From JBBRTJ01 sp038244535 (lineage in GTDB: Bacteria > Actinomycetota > Acidimicrobiia > Acidimicrobiales > Ilumatobacteraceae), in the NCBI GenBank assembly GCA_038244535.1, contig JBBRTJ010000038.1:1-30701 (forward strand): a stretch of DNA of 30,701 nucleotides, given 5' to 3'. Below the pieces are notes generated by a model that was not told the origin of the DNA, did not search any database, and was given only the letters and a program-made list of their open reading frames with translations. Position numbers and translations under genes: made by a program. Below, one piece after another: positions 30,253 through 30,701 of this stretch; within the stretch, counting starts at the first letter, position 1; every line of letters starts with the position of its first letter.

Positions 30253-30578
30253 GGGTCGATCGCGGCGGTCCACCCGCCCTGCTCGTAGGTCAGTCGGTCA
30301 CCGTTCTCGAGACGCCAGCGCGTGGTGGGCGAGAGCGCTCGACGATCGACCTGGTACCAGCCCCGTGCGACCCGCGCCCGCCGAGTGCGCCGCCGCCGGC
30401 GGGGGCGCATCGCCCAGCCGCGTGCGACCCGCGCTCGCCGAGTGCGCCGCCGCCGGCGGGGGCGCATCGCCCAGCCGCGTGCGACCCGCGCCCGCCGAGT
30501 GCGCCGCCGCCGGCGGGGGCGCATCGCCCAGCCGCGTGCGACCCGCGCCCGCCGAGTGCGCCGCCCGTGTGCGCCCAA
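30249..30578 (-). CDS. Possible arginine-rich repeat protein (hypothetical)
   Basis: A frame of 109 residues that may run further. The first 75 or so residues come from the tandem DNA repeat and read as 19-residue units centred on RRTRRARVARGWAMRPRRR. The last 37 residues (GWYQVDRRALSPTTRWRLEN, then GDRLTYEQGGWTAAIDP) look like a real folded segment, with mixed Trp, Tyr, Glu and Asp. The start is uncertain (TTG at 30578 or further upstream), and no Shine-Dalgarno sequence is seen. The repeat part could be DNA expansion inside an older gene. I do not recognise the family. Confidence 0.3.
   Translation of the reverse strand: MGAHGRRTRRARVARGWAMRPRRRRRTRRARVARGWAMRPRRRRRTRRARVARGWAMRPRRRRRTRRARVARGWYQVDRRALSPTTRWRLENGDRLTYEQGGWTAAIDP
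30364..30565. repeat. 57-bp tandem repeat, 3.5 copies
   Basis: Copies start at 30364, 30421, 30478 and 30535; the fourth is cut after 31 bases. The units are nearly identical (copy 2 has CTC for CCC near its start). Each unit starts CGTGCGACCCGCGC and contains the palindrome CCGCCGGCGG. The period is a multiple of three, so frames pass through in both directions. Confidence 0.95.
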
Positions 30579-30701
30579 GGGCGGGAGGTGGCGGCCGCGA
30601 GGTCACGTCGGTGGCCCGTTTCGCCTCTCGCCGAATTGGCGGAGGCGAACTGGCGGGCGGGCCTACGGCCTGGCTGGCCGTAGCGGGGCGGGGGTCGAGA
30701 T
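30566..30701. other. Non-coding-looking end of window with short repeats
   Basis: CGAATTGGCGG (30632-30642) recurs as CGAACTGGCGG (30646-30656). CTACGGCC (30663-30670) and GGCCGTAG (30676-30683) form a perfect 8-bp hairpin with a 5-base loop, a possible terminator. No convincing gene is seen; the minus-strand frame of the repeat protein may begin here or beyond the window. Confidence 0.4.

Noticed and set aside
30364..30565. CRISPR-like array
   Set aside because: The 57-bp units are contiguous with no unique spacers, and no cas genes are present.
30246..30683. Plus-strand frame rich in Pro/Ala through the tandem repeat
   Set aside because: The sequence is low-complexity with no folded segment; the minus-strand frame has a more protein-like end.

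Overview
The window is very GC-rich and densely packed, and looks like chromosomal DNA of an actinobacterium. A member of the Acidimicrobiia or a relative is my best guess (inference). The reasons are two F420-type oxidoreductases (PPOX and LLM folds), several acyl-CoA dehydrogenases and crotonases, frequent GTG starts, 4-base stop/start overlaps, and several genes that lack a Shine-Dalgarno sequence but carry a TANNNT hexamer 6-8 bases before the start codon, as expected for leaderless mRNAs. I saw no rRNA, tRNA, CRISPR array, insertion sequence or phage gene.

Layout. 1-2144: end of an E1-alpha gene, E1-beta of a 2-oxoacid/acetoin dehydrogenase, a convergent DUF305 protein, and a 76-residue free-standing lipoyl domain. 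2145-2519 has no convincing gene. 2520-5607: a putative 2-oxoglutarate/Fe(II)-type oxygenase, divergent from a glycyl radical enzyme of the YjjI family and its YjjW-type activase. 5638-8121: an acyl-CoA dehydrogenase overlapping tail-to-tail with a six-helix membrane protein. 8229-10429: F420-type PPOX protein, LLM-family oxidoreductase and a winged-helix regulator, all on the minus strand. 10493-14771: MFS exporter, molybdopterin oxidoreductase and TauD-type dioxygenase on the plus strand. A perfect 10-bp inverted repeat lies in the gap between regulator and exporter. 14737-16032: a second acyl-CoA dehydrogenase. 16247-21501: a complete Liv-type ABC importer (two ATPases, two permeases, one lipoprotein receptor) closed by a strong terminator; its first gene seems to start at CTG.

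21630-28940 looks like a catabolic cluster for a lipid- or steroid-like carboxylic acid: acyl-CoA synthetase, crotonase, cytochrome P450, a second crotonase broken by an in-frame TAG, a TetR regulator, a divergent Nudix hydrolase, a DUF35 protein and a thiolase-like protein. A near-perfect TetR-style inverted repeat lies before the P450. The last two genes resemble the DUF35/thiolase pairs that act as acyl-CoA retro-aldolases in steroid side-chain breakdown. The Liv importer next door could bring in the substrate (inference).

28937-30215: an ArsR regulator and an SRPBCC protein with an unusual helical C-terminal extension, driven by a promoter whose spacer holds an inverted repeat. The window ends in a 57-bp tandem repeat (3.5 copies) inside a possible arginine-rich protein gene.

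The items most worth following are the YjjI/YjjW pair with its simplified activase, the two inverted-repeat operators that tie regulators to neighbouring genes, the amber-split crotonase, the 33-bp divergent leaderless promoter pair, and the SRPBCC fusion.
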